DNA from: Chondrus crispus
Taxonomy: Eukaryota > Rhodophyta > Florideophyceae > Gigartinales > Gigartinaceae
DNA length: 64,000 bases
Assembly (NCBI RefSeq): GCF_000350225.1
Contig: NW_005179004.1
Span: 1 to 64,000, forward strand
Reading direction: 5' to 3'
Below, in pieces: positions 1 through 10,243 of this stretch (the stretch's first letter is position 1; the number at the start of each line of letters is the position of its first letter). A model generated the notes under the pieces. That model had not been told where the DNA came from and searched no databases. It saw nothing but the letters and a program-made list of their open reading frames with translations. The translations under genes were made by a program, and so were the position numbers.

Positions 1-904
1 AAACCGTTTATTAAGCTCCCCATTCATCCATTTGATGGCATCGATATCACTACCAGCCAGTAACAAGTCATCGACATAAAATGCAATCAGCATGATAGTG
101 CTTCCAACGCGTTTAATGTAGAGACAAGGATCACTACGCGAAGTCTCGAATCCCAATTCACCAATTAAGAAATCATCCACTTTGGCATGCCATTGACGAT
201 GTGCTTGTTTAAGACCGTAAAGTGCTTTCAAAAGTTTACACACGTGATCACTTTTGCCTTTGTCAATGCACCCTTCGGGTTGCTCCATGTAGATGTCTTC
301 ATCCAAGTCGCCGTTCAAAAACGCAGTTACGACATCCATCTGATGAAGTTCGAGGTCATAATGAGCAACTAAGGCAAGAAGTAGACGAATAGTGGTAAAC
401 TTTATGACAGGGGCATATGTCTCAGTATAGTCAAGACCTTGCACTTGCTGAAATCCACGAGCAACAAGTCTGGCTTTTGCACTTTCAACTATATTGCCAT
501 TTGCATCAGGCAGTTGCTTCACATTGAAAACCCATCGGGATGTCAAGATGTTTGACGCCTCAGATCGAGGACCAAGTTTCCAAGTCTGATTCTTGGTCTG
601 CGAGGCAAGTTCTTTGTCAATGCCGGTCTGCCAAAATGCAGCTCTAGGACCGTTGGTTGCCTGGTTGAAAGTCTTGGGACCTCCAATAGCGACATGCGCA
701 TGTGAAAGAAGAGCAGCTGCAAAGTTGCTCCTCCACCATGGTCCGGGAGGTCTGCTGACTCGAGACGATCTTCGCACAGCTGGAGTCGGAGTTGGAGGGG
801 TGACATTCGGAGTTTCGACGGCAGTTGGTACATCATCTTCATCATTCTCACTTACAGAGTGAGTTTCGTCGTTTTCAAGAACCTCCTCTGGAACCTCATC
901 TTCT
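1..904 (-). pseudogene. copia copy A reverse transcriptase (runs off window)
   Basis: The minus frame encodes the N-terminal half of a copia reverse transcriptase, including the LHQMDVVTAFLNGDL block near 310-355 and the catalytic YVDD box near 70-81, so the active-site aspartates are intact here. The frame runs open to base 1. A one-base difference near 907 (CCCC where copy C has CCC) puts it out of frame with the upstream integrase. In the full element this would be the enzyme copying element RNA in cytoplasmic particles. The frame starts mid-polyprotein, so no start codon is expected. Confidence 0.85.
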
Positions 905-1741
905 TCAGACCCCAACTCCGTCAGTAGTTGGGGCATCAGCTGTATTCCCATTGTCGCCACCGAGCAATACAACGTCAACATCACAGTTGATTGAATCACT
1001 TTCGTGTGCAGGAATGTCATGCATCCCACATGTCGATTTATCAAACTTGACATCCCGTGACACAACAATTTTATTCAACTCTCCGTCCCAAAGTTTGTAT
1101 GCCTTACCGCATTGCGAGTACCCAAGAAACATCGCTTCACGCGCTCGCAAGTCCAGCTTACGGAGCTCTAATTTTGGTAATGTATACCAACACTTTGACC
1201 CAAACACTCGCAAATGGCCAACATTTGGAGCGGAATTCATCCAAATGTGGTGCGGGGTTGTATTAACGGGCAAAGCGCGTGAAGTAACTCGATTGCGTAC
1301 ATATACCGAAGTGGCAAGAGCCTCGGCCCAGAATCGCTTACTGACCTGTTTATGAGAAAGCATTGAGCGGACAAGATCAATCAAAGTTCGATTTAAACGT
1401 TCAACCACACCGTTTTGTTCAGGGGTGTACGCCGTTGTGAGTTGGTGCTGCGTACCGTTTAAATCTAAATACGACTTGAATTCCGTCGACAAGTACTCTA
1501 CCTCTCGATCAGTGCGAAGCACCTTTACTTTGCGACCAGTGTGGGTTTGAGCCAACTTTTCATACAACTTGTATTTTGCAAACGCCTCAGATTTATTTCT
1601 CATCGTGTACACAACTACCCAGTTCGAGTGATCATCTACAAATGTAATGAAGTATTTCGAGCCACCAACTGACTGTACTTCAAGTGGACCGCAGACATCA
1701 GAATGCACCAAGTCAAGACAGTTCTGTGCTCGAGACGATGA
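905..1741 (-). pseudogene. copia copy A integrase core
   Basis: This segment holds the rve integrase core: the first catalytic Asp in HSDVCGP near 1705, the second in LRTDREVEY near 1495-1510, and the Glu in PEQNGVVERLN near 1400. The motif normally reads TDRGGEY in this family (as in copy C), so the GG to EV change beside the catalytic Asp may harm activity. The end near 905 is a frameshift, and the upstream end is a TGA at 1742-1744 where copy C has an Arg codon (CGA to TGA). It is a decayed copy of the enzyme that inserts element cDNA. Confidence 0.88.
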
Positions 1742-2641
1742 TCACTGTTTTGGGATTACTGATCGCGTTGCTTTCCCGAACACACACGAAGGACAAATGG
1801 GAGAGTGATTGTCAGACTTCGGATTCATTGCACTGATGACATCGCTTTGACGAACGTTGATGCCACTCACCACATTATTGTGAATCATTGATGCGATTCC
1901 TTGTACATTAACATGGGCCATGCGTTCATGTAGCGTCTGCAGGGTAACTACGTGAGCAGAAAAGGTTTCATTCATGACGTCAAGTATGTACAAATCCCCA
2001 ACTTGACTCGCTGTGGCAACTACAGTTGGTCCTGCAGTAACGCGGCATTTCTCATTTTCAAATGACACTTGCAAACCATTTGAAACCATTTGGCTAACAG
2101 ACAGTAGCGAATATCCAAAATTAGGGACGTGCAAAACGTTTGACAATTTGCAAGGATGTGGACTACCGTTGACGTTCAACATGAATTCTACCTCGCCGCG
2201 ACCAGCGACATTAGCTCTAGCCTTCGTGCCCATCTCGACTGATCCAGATTGCATCTGTTCATACGTAACGAACAAAGAGCGATCAAACGTAATGTGAGCG
2301 CTGCAACCGGAATCGACAAGCCATGACCTTGCGTTTGCAGCCCTCTTTTCTAGAGTAGAAGTCGAAAGCAAGCAAGTAAAGTCACTCTCCGCAAAGGCAG
2401 CAGTAGAATTGTCATCTCGAGAAACGAATGTACTTGGCTTCAAGGCAGTGTTGCGTGACCGGAACCCATCTGGCGGTGCAGGTCGGCGCCCATTCACGTC
2501 CTTGCCCCAGCAACGCGCTGCAGTATGCCCATGTCTATTGCAATTCGTACATTTCATATCGCGTCGAATAGGCATACGATTGACAAGTGCAGGTGGATGT
2601 GGTGATGAAGCAGAAGCGGTCTTCATGCTTTCTCGTTGTTC
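1742..2641 (-). pseudogene. copia copy A zinc knuckle, protease and integrase HHCC region
   Basis: The frame contains a CCHC knuckle (CTNCNRHGHTAARC, near 2518-2560), then the aspartic protease active site in LVDSGCSAH near 2300-2325, then the pre-integrase HHCC zinc domain ending in CPSCVFGKATRS. The knuckle would bind element RNA and the protease would process the polyprotein. A TAA near 2640 cuts it from the gag N-terminus, where copy C reads Glu, and a TGA at 1742 cuts it from the integrase core. Both changes look like simple point decay. Confidence 0.88.
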
Positions 2642-3205
2642 TTATTGCAGCAGACGACTCTTCACAAACTCGAGTCCAAACACTTTATCTTCATTGCCAA
2701 GTGCGTCAAGAGCAACAATCAAGTTATCGAATCGTGGAGGCAAGCCATTCAACACAGCCATTGCAATTTCTTTATCGTCAATCTCAACACTCATTGACTG
2801 CAATCTGGCAGCAAGTTGCTTCACACGATTGATGAACACGAGCACTTTCTCGGATGGGAGCATGGATACAGTGTAAAAGTCGCGACGGGCGGCAAGTTTG
2901 TTGGGCAAAGTATGACGCTCAAACACATTCATAATTGCTTCCCATGTCTGTTTCGCACTGCTACACCCTCGCACATGTTGCAAGTAGTCATCAGAAAGCG
3001 TGAGTCCGATGACTGCCTTTGCTTTTGCGTCACCACGGATCCATTTTCTCCGGTCATCTGACGTCGCATTCTCCGGTATATCATCAAAAACGTATTGATC
3101 GACATCTCGGAGAGCAAGCAATAGCTGGATTTTCTGCTTCCAGATGTAAAAATTAGATGCGGTTAGCTTCTCGATTCTGACCGATCTAGAGCTTTGGTCA
3201 TCCAT
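2642..3205 (-). pseudogene. copia copy A gag N-terminal part
   Basis: Translation starts at ATG 3205 with MDDQSSRSVRIEKLTASNFY and continues through the W-rich capsid region typical of copia gag (UBN2/Retrotran_gag type: FYIWKQKIQLLLALRD, then the NVFERHTLPNKLAARRDFY block). The frame is open upstream into the neighbouring RNase H sequence in a wrong frame, so the apparent longer ORF to 3475 is a junction artefact. It ends at the TAA near 2641. Confidence 0.88.
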
Positions 3206-3222
3206 TTCGCCAAATGGATGTA

Positions 3223-4248
3223 CCAGAATCAAGTCTGAGGACATCAGCAACCACTTGACGCAACCAAGTCGCCTCCTTACACGCTTCACATAGTGCAATG
3301 TACTCAGCCTCACACGTCGAAGTTGCAACCACAGTCTGTTTCCGGGAACTCCAACTGATCGCTCCACCGCAGAACTTGAAAACATATCCGCCGGTCGACT
3401 TGCGCGAGTCTGAACAACCGGCCCAGTCAGCATCATTGAAGCCGAACAACTCCGGCGATTTAGATTTATTGTCAAACACGATTCCTAAGTTTCGAGTCCC
3501 TTGCACGTATCGCATTACTCGTTTTACACTTGCCCAGTGTGACTGACATGGGTTGGCAGAATGCTGAGAAAGCTTTCCAATCGCATATGCCAAGTCTGGA
3601 CGAGTGCCAACCATCAAGAACATCAGGGATCCCACTGCCTCACGATACGGTACATTTGTTTCGGAGTCGTTTTCGGTTGAAATCGTGGTTGTGTGACCTT
3701 GTTTTATTGGAGTCAGAGAGGGGTTGGGTTACATGTTGACATTCGAAAACGCTCAAGCACTTTTGATGCATACTTAGTTTGAGTCAGACTCAACGTCTTG
3801 GCGGTGCGATCCCTTTGAAGCTCAAGACCAATGCAGACTTTTGCTTCACCAAGGTCTTTCATCTCAAACCGTTTATTAAGCTCCCCATTCATCCATTTGA
3901 TGGCATCGATATCACTACCAGCCAGTAACAAGTCATCGACATAAAATGCAATCAGCATGATAGTGCTTCCAACGCGTTTAATGTAGAGACAAGGATCACT
4001 ACGCGAAGTCTCGAATCCCAATTCACCAATTAAGAAATCATCCACTTTGGCATGCCATTGACGATGTGCTTGTTTAAGACCGTAAAGTGCTTTCAAAAGT
4101 TTACACACGTGATCACTTTTGCCTTTGTCAATGCACCCTTCGGGTTGCTCCATGTAGATGTCTTCATCCAAGTCGCCGTTCAAAAACGCAGTTACGACAT
4201 CCATCTGATGAAGTTCGAGGTTGTAATGAGCAACAAAGGCAAGAAGTA
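3223..4248 (-). mobile_element. Ty1/copia copy B fragment (RT C-terminus and RNase H)
   Basis: Two minus-strand segments remain. The reverse transcriptase core at 3713-4248 keeps an intact YVDD box near 3937-3948; RNase H at 3223-3635 keeps the FNDADWAGCSDSRKS and TSTCEAEYIAL blocks. A small frame disruption separates them near 3640-3715. The copy ends abruptly at 4248, where homology with copy C stops inside the RT, and at 3222, where it joins the gag end of copy A. It has no LTR of its own. The 3222 junction removes the RNase H tail, the LTRs and the gag leader expected between two tandem copies. Confidence 0.88.
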
Positions 4249-5600
4249 TTGAAAATGTGCGACCACATGCTGTTATCTGGAAAGTGCAAAATCGAGCGAC
4301 ACGTGTACATGACTCGACGGTCCGGACCCTCACCCCATATCACCACATGACACGTGTAAAGTCTCAGATTTTGGGGTTCTGGGGACGAAAGTGGACTTTT
4401 GGAGGGTTATGCAAATTTGCATAAATGCCGAAAATTTGCATTTGGCCCGAACCGTTATAGGGCTACACAGGCAATACTGCAAATCTATTGGGTGTCGGTT
4501 CGAATGCTGCAATTCTATTGGTCTGTTATTGTCCACTTATATGCAGTCATGCTGGTGATATATCTTGAATGAACAGTATACTTTTAATTACATCATTTCG
4601 GGGGTTTCAAGTTGTTCACCATGGTTGTAATGGGTAATTACGTGTGGCCTTGGCGCTGGACACTTGTGTGCGGTGTACACATGTACACATCGCCAGGTTG
4701 CTGCGTGTACGTACACTTGTACACGTCGCCTGCATACGGTCCAGCGCATGTCCGAGCACAGTACAGGTGAATTAAAAGTACAACAAGTATTTCTCGCAAG
4801 AGACATGTGCTTACGTGAGTATTCAGTGTACGCGTCACGCTGTATGCGACCCTTGCATCAGCATGCGACGTTGTACTACACTCTCGTCAACATGCGACGT
4901 TGTACTGTGCTCTCGTTATGGTGCGCCGTTGGATGCAAGTTGATGACAGTATTCGTGTGATTCACATCAGATATCACGTGAGATGTGTAGAAAGTCTGGA
5001 TGCACATTGTTGCTACCAGTGATAGTTGTCTGGCAGTGTGTACCGAAATTAGTAAGGCACGAAACAAGGGCATGTATGGGGACTGAGATATGACAGGACT
5101 TTGCGTTGTTGGAAATAGAGAGATGCCAAGTTGTTCATTGTGCAAGAATATATTCTGTCATGTCTGGATGCAGATTAGTAAGGTGTGAAAGGATTGCATG
5201 CATAGGGCCATGGTTTACGGTCACTCGAAATGTGTAGAAACTGTTATGCACTGATAGTCAATAGTCAATTCGTAAGGTGGAAATAGAACAGTGTGGACGG
5301 GCCAGAAGAGGACCGCGCTTGGTCGCGCATATGGTGAGTACGGTTTACCAGGTGCCAAAGTAATGGGATAGTGTAACACTCAAAGTGTATATGTATCGCC
5401 AAAAGACGGCTCCAAGTAAACCTCGGTACCAACTCCTTCACTCACACACATCAACCTGCCTTCCTTCTTTCCCTTGCCCCTCCGAACCTACCATTAGGTT
5501 ATGGGCCCAGTCCCTCGCTGTCGTTTCACTGCATGAGTCTGTCGTTCTCGTTCCGTTGTTTCTGCCGTCGTTGTCGCTGTCGTTTTCGCTGCCGTTTCTC
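4249..5600. other. non-coding stretch with LTR-like start and short repeats
   Basis: No convincing gene. The first bases after the copia B break (TATTGAAAATGTGCGACCACATGC, shown here only as a position, 4248-4271) resemble, on the + strand, the start of the copia C LTR read on its own strand; they share GACCACATGC and later CACGTGT motifs, so a fragment of an oppositely oriented relative is possible. Further on there are two diverged copies of a TGTACAC/GTCGCC-rich unit at 4673-4730 and a doubled unit with GCGACGTTGTACT at 4862-4918. From 5510 a pyrimidine-rich GTCGTT/CTCGTT tract begins. Confidence 0.45.
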
Positions 5601-5870
5601 GTCGTTGTTTGCGCTGGTCTTCTCGCTGTCGTTGTCGCTCTCGTTCTTGCCGTTGTTCTTGGTTTTGGTTTTCGCTGCTGCTGTCGTTCTTGCTCTCTTG
5701 TGTGAATTGGTTTTGGTCATCGCCCCCGCTGTCTTCGTTGTCTTCGTTTTTGGTTTGGCTTTTGTTCTTGCTGTGGTTCTTGCTGCTGTCTCTGTCTTTG
5801 GTCTTCGTCTTCGTTTCCGCTCCCGCTACCGCCGTCGTCGTCAATCTCGCATTTGGTTTTTCTTCGTTCT
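5510..5870 (+). repeat. low-complexity (GTCGTT/CTCGTT)n-like tract
   Basis: About 360 bases built from irregular GTCGTT, CTCGTT, CTGTCGTT and TTGGTTTT units. Three frames on + and one on - stay open through it simply because of this composition, giving Leu/Phe/Val/Ser-rich or Arg/Gln/Glu/Asp-rich translations that I do not accept as proteins. It lies directly 5' of a good splice donor (5881) and so may be the leader of the zinc-finger transcript. Confidence 0.6.
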
Positions 5871-5880
5871 CTCATGCAAA

Positions 5881-6022
5881 GTAAGTTTTGAGTTTCTTTC
5901 CATTTCCTACACATCTAAGTGATTGTCTTTGCACGTTTTGGTGGTTCTTAAGAGCAATAATTCCAAAATCTGTTACTGACGATTATCTTCATATTCCTTA
6001 TTGTGAATACCTGTTTTTACAG
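5881..6022 (+). other. candidate spliceosomal intron, 142 nt
   Basis: The donor is CAAA followed by GTAAGTTTTG at 5881. The acceptor is a pyrimidine-rich CTGTTTTTACAG ending at 6022. Both match eukaryotic consensus well, and the sequence between is AT-rich compared with its flanks. Splicing would join an open frame upstream of 5880 to the zinc-finger frame without a shift (codon AA/G). Supported by sequence pattern only. Confidence 0.5.
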
Positions 6023-6587
6023 GGTTGTGTTAGATCTGGAATTAGTACCGGTGCGCTCTGCGCCTGGGAAGCTGGTCACCGGTCGAACGGTTCGGACATC
6101 GGAGGTCGTATCTGTTGAGGTGCTTGAGCCTGAGGATCAACCTTCGCCTCGGCTCGCGCTTCCGGGTCCGTCCTCGAGTTGCGCACCATATAGGATTCCT
6201 CGTATTCCGCGCTCTGTTCCCGCACCAATAAAGAGAACTACGCATCGACTTTCTGCTCGGAAAGCGGCTGTTCTCGCCGATAAGCAGTTCAAGCGTGAGC
6301 GCAAGAGGAATCGTAAGGTGTGCCCGCGGTATAAGCGGTATTGTAAAGTGTGCGGCGTTAGTGGCAATAGTACGAAGGCCTTTTACGACCACATTCAGTC
6401 TAGGTCTCATCGCATTCAAGTTGCCAACACTAAGGAGGCTCCGCGTTGTATCCCTTGCAATGGCGTCTTTGAGTCTCACGGGCACCTGAAGTGCCACGAG
6501 AACGGTGCCACACACTTGAAGGTAGTTTGTATAGAAAGGTCAGCGGGGCAGAGGGAAGAAGGATGGTTGAAGGTTGCTGGTGGTTGA
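6023..6587 (+). CDS. two-zinc-finger (C2H2, JAZ/matrin-like) protein, 5' end unresolved
   Basis: The frame carries two fingers with identical spacing, C-x2-C-x12-H-x5-H: CKVCGVSGNSTKAFYDH near 6342-6410 and CIPCNGVFESHGHLKCH near 6450-6510. This spacing is typical of JAZ/U1/matrin-type fingers, which often bind double-stranded RNA or RNA-DNA hybrids. A basic stretch (KRERKRNRK) precedes them. There is no ATG in this frame between the splice acceptor and the fingers, so the true start must lie in an upstream exon; the GTG at 6003 lies inside the predicted intron. It sits on + between minus-strand copia copies, so it could be an element-borne or captured gene. No function is assigned beyond nucleic-acid binding. 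Confidence 0.5.
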
Positions 6588-6687
6588 CGGGAAAAGAAGT
6601 TGATACCATTTTACTCTTGGTCGCCAACTATTGGCGCTACTTATACTCTTCGAACTACATACAATTCGAGCCATTAGGGCTGGTCAC

Positions 6688-6860
6688 GTGACTCTCCTTC
6701 TTGCACTCGTTGATAATCAAGTGACTCTCCCTGTTGCACTCTCGGTTGATAATCAAGTGACTCTCCTTCTTGCACTCTCGGTTGATAATCAAGTGACTCT
6801 CCTACTTGCACTCTCGGTTGATAATCAAATGACTTTCCTACTTGCACTCTCTCTTGCTAA
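6688..6860. repeat. 36-bp minisatellite, about five units
   Basis: Units begin GTGACTCTCC at 6688, 6721, 6757 and 6793, with a variant ATGACTTTCC at 6829; each contains TTGCACTCTCGGTTGATAAT. The first period is 33, the rest 36, with one or two changes per unit. Because 36 is divisible by three the + frame stays open as a 12-residue repeat (VTLLLALSVDNQ), which I read as incidental. Confidence 0.85.
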
Positions 6861-6889
6861 TAATTTGGGACCGTTTGAGAGTCAATAAT

Positions 6890-7263
6890 ATCTGAATGTA
6901 CTGTACTGTAGATTACAGATTTGACACTACGATTAATAACCACTGTGGCACATACGTCATACGTGTCACACACGTGTAGGACCAATGTCATACGTGTCAC
7001 ACACGTGCCAAATCGAGAAAAATGAAACATGTTCCGAATGTACTGTAGAGTGCCACGAGGTACATAACTTACACGTGTCAACACCAAAATTGAAACATGC
7101 TCGAAAATAATAGGAAAGTGCAACCGTGTACAAATATGACACGTGTCCACGTTGAAGACCAAACATCCTGAGAATGCTCTTGCAAGCATTTTAGGTTTCG
7201 TCGACGTACACGTGTAATATCTGTCAGGCTTGTAGCTTAGCATGTGGTCGAAGATTTCCAACA
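6890..7263 (-). mobile_element. copia copy C 3' LTR (lower boundary uncertain)
   Basis: On the minus strand the LTR starts TGTTGGAAATC at 7263, immediately after a polypurine tract (GATCGAGGGGGAG, plus positions 7264-7276), the classical copia arrangement. It carries at least six CACGTGT/ACACGTGT boxes about 30-60 bases apart, which look like regulatory repeats. The far end is unclear: the sequence may end near 6890 or continue through the minisatellite to about 6613, where the minus strand reads TGGTATCAAC, similar to a tRNA-iMet primer site. Confidence 0.7.
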
Positions 7264-7274
7264 CTCCCCCTCGA

Positions 7275-7757
7275 TCACATGCTTTTACTGGACACTGCAA
7301 GCCCCAGAAGTTCTACAAACTTCTGGAATAGAATTCGCCCAAATGCTTTGGTTAAGATATCCGCAGGCATCGAAGTGGTCTGACAATGCGACAAATACAC
7401 AATGTTTCTCTTAAAAGCATCTCGTACGTAGTGGTATTTTACATCAACATGTTTGTTGCGACGGTTGATCGATTCATTCTGTGCAAACGAAATCGTCCCT
7501 GCATTGTCACACCCCATCATGATCGTGGGATCAGAATCAAGTCCGAGGACATCAGCAACAACTTGACGCAACCAAGTCGCCTCCTTACACGCTTCACATA
7601 GTGCAATGTACTCAGCTTCACACGTCGAAATCGCAACTACGGTCTGTTTCCGGGAACTCCAACTGATAGCTCCACCACAGAACTTGAAAACATATCCGCT
7701 GGTCGACTTGCGAGAGTCTGAACAACCGCCCCAGTCAGCATCACTGAAGCCGAACAA
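7275..7757 (-). pseudogene. copia copy C RNase H and polyprotein C-terminus
   Basis: Continues the element after the frameshift: FSDADWGGCSDSRKS, STCEAEYIALCEACKEA, then NESINRRNKHVDVKYHYVRD and DILTKAFGRILFQKF, the normal copia C-terminal signature. The stop lies at 7275, directly before the polypurine tract and the LTR, which is the expected spacing. Confidence 0.92.
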
Positions 7758-7769
7758 CTCCGGCGATTT

Positions 7770-9553
7770 GGATTATTGTCAAACACGATTCCTAAGTTTC
7801 GAGTCCCTTGCACGTATCGCATTACTCGTTTTGCACCTGCCCAGTGTGACTCACATGGGTTGGCAGAATGTTGGGAAAGCTTTCCAATGGCGTATGCCAA
7901 GTCTGGACGAGTGCCAACCATCAAGTACATAAGGCAACCGACTGCCTCACGATACGGTGCCTTGGTTTCGAAGTCGTTTTCGATAGAATTCGTGGTTTTG
8001 CGACCTTGTTCCATTGGAGTCAGAGAAGGGTTACAAGTCGACATTTTAAAACGGTCAAGCACTTTTGATGCATACTTGGTTTGAGTGAGACTCAATGTCT
8101 TGATAGTGCGATCTCTTTGAATCTCAAGACCAATGCAGACTTTTGCTTCACCAAGGTCTTTCATCTCAAACCGTTTATTAAGCTCCCCATTCATCCATTT
8201 GATGGCATGGATATCACTACCAGCGAGCAACAAGTCATTGACATAAAGTGCAATTAGCATGATAGTGTTGCCAATGCGTTTAATGTAGAGGCACGGATCA
8301 CTACGTGAAGTCTCAAATCCCAATTCACCGAGTAAGAAATCATCCACTTTGGTATGCCATTGACGAGGTGCTTGTTTAAGACCGTAAAGTGCTTTCAAAA
8401 GTTTACACACGTGATCACTTTTGCTTTTGTCAACGCAGCCTTCGGGTTGCTCCATGTAGATGTCTTCATCCAAGTCGCCGTTCAAAAACGCAGTTACGAC
8501 ATCCATCTGATGAAGTTCGAGGTCATAATGAGCAACTAAGGCAAGAAGTAGACGAATAGTGGTAAACTTTATGACAGGGGCATATGTCTCAGTATAGTCA
8601 AGACCTTGCACTTGCTGAAATCCACGAGCAACAGGTCTGGCTTTTGCACTTTCAACTATATTGCCATTTGCATCAGGCAGCTGCTTCACATTGAAAACCC
8701 ATCGAGATGTCAAGGTGTTTGACGCCTCAGATCGAGGAACAAGTTTCCAGGTCTGATTCTTAGTCTGCGATGCAAGTTCTTTGTCAATGCCGGTTTGCCA
8801 GAATGCAGCTCTAGGACCGTGGGTTGCTTGTTTGAAAGTCTTGGGACCTTCAATAGCGACATGCGCATGTGAAAGAGGAGCAGCTGCAAAGTTGCTCCTC
8901 CACCATGATCCGGGAGGTCTACTGACTCGAGACGATCTTCGCACAGCTGGAGTCGGAGTTGGAGGGGTGACATTCGGAGTTTCGACGGGAGGTGATATAT
9001 CATCTTCATCATTCTCACCTACAGAGTGAGTGTCCTCGTTTTCAATAACCTCCCCTGAAATTTCATCCTCTTCCGACCCAACCTCATTAGCATTTGGGGT
9101 ATCGGCTTCATTCTCATTGTCGCCACCGAGCAATACAACGCCAACGTCAGAGTTGATTGAATCTTTTTCATGCGCAGGAATGTCATGCATCCCACATGTC
9201 GATTCATCAAACTTGGCATCTCGTGAAACAACAACTTTATTCAACTCTCCGTCCCAAAGTTTGTATGCTTTACTGCATTGCGAATAACCGAGAAACATCG
9301 CTTCACGCGCTCGCAAGTCAAGCTTACAGAGCTCTAATTTCGGTAATGTATACCAACACTTTGACCAAAATACTCGCAAATGGCCAACATTTGGAGTTGA
9401 CTTCATCCAAATGTGATGGGGAGTCGTGTTAACTGGCAAAGCCCGTGAAGTAACTCGATTGCGTATATATATTGCAGTGGCAAGAGCCTCTGCCCAGAAT
9501 CGTTTACTGACCTGTTTATGAGAAAGCATGGAACGGACAAGATCAATCAAGGT
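7770..9553 (-). pseudogene. copia copy C integrase C-terminus, RT and start of RNase H
   Basis: An open frame of almost 600 codons. After the end of the integrase comes an acidic linker with VETPNVTPPTPTPAVRRSSR, then the reverse transcriptase from WVFNVKQLPDANG to the RNase H start. The catalytic box reads YVND near 8234-8245 where copies A and B have YVDD, so one metal-binding Asp is lost (GAC to AAC). A missing T near 7773 shifts the frame inside RNase H. Confidence 0.92.
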
Positions 9554-10243
9554 TCAATTCAAACGTTCAGCAACACCGTTTTGTTCAGGTGTGTAGGCAG
9601 TGGTGAGCTGGTGCTGTGTACCGTTTGAATCCAAATATGACTTGAATTCTGTCGACAAGTACTCTCCCCCTCGATCAGTGCGAAGCACCTTCACTTTGCG
9701 ACCAGTGTGCGTTTGGGCAAACTGTTCATACAACTTGTATTTTGCAAACGCCTCAGATTTATTTCGCATCGTGTACACAACAACCCAGTTCGAGTGATCA
9801 TCTACAAATGTAATGAAGTATCTCGAACCACCAATAGACTGTACTTCGAGCGGACCGCAAACGTCGGAATGTACCAAGTCAAGACGGTTCTGTGCTCGAG
9901 ACGACGATCGCTGTTTCGGGATTACTGATCGCGTTGCTTTGCCAAACACACACGCAGGACAAACGAGAGAGTGATTGTCAGACTTTTGATTCATTGCTCT
10001 GATCACATCGCTTTGACGAACATTGATGCCACTTACCACATTATTGTGAATCATTGATGCGATTCCTTGTACGTTAACATGGGCCATTCGTTCATGTAGC
10101 GTCTGCAAGGTAACTACGTGAGCAGAGAAAGTTTCATTCATGACGTCAAGTATGAATAAATCCCCAACTTGACTAGCTGTGGCAACTACAGTTGGTCCTG
10201 CAGTAACGATGCATTTCTCATTTTCAAATGACACTTGCAAGCC
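9554..10243 (-). pseudogene. copia copy C integrase N-terminal and core part
   Basis: Contains the HHCC zinc-binding region (HERMAHVN ... CPACVFGKATRS) and the first two catalytic aspartates, in HSDVCGP near 9868 and LRTDRGGEY near 9660-9690, then PEQNGVAERLN with the catalytic Glu. It ends at TGA 9554-9556, where copy A reads CGA (Arg). The motif TDRGGEY is intact here, unlike copy A. Confidence 0.9.

Larger units (their letters stand above)
1..3222 (-). mobile_element. Ty1/copia retrotransposon, copy A (partial, no LTRs)
   Basis: Read on the minus strand the order is gag, zinc knuckle, protease, integrase, reverse transcriptase, which is the Ty1/copia order. The copy enters the window inside the reverse transcriptase, so its RNase H end and 3' LTR lie outside. 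At its 5' end it stops at about 3222, just upstream of the gag start codon, and abuts RNase H of copy B instead of a 5' LTR. The reading frame is broken by stops near 2641 and 1742 and by a frameshift near 907. Bases 1-354 are identical by eye to 3868-4221 in copy B. Confidence 0.93.

Noticed and set aside
2642..3475. One continuous gag protein starting at 3475
   Set aside because: The first 90 codons are RNase H DNA of copy B in the wrong frame; gag starts at ATG 3205.
5494..5922. Several long overlapping frames rich in Leu/Phe/Val or Arg/Gln/Glu
   Set aside because: They all arise from the GTCGTT/CTCGTT low-complexity tract; open frames in four readings of the same bases mean composition, not coding.
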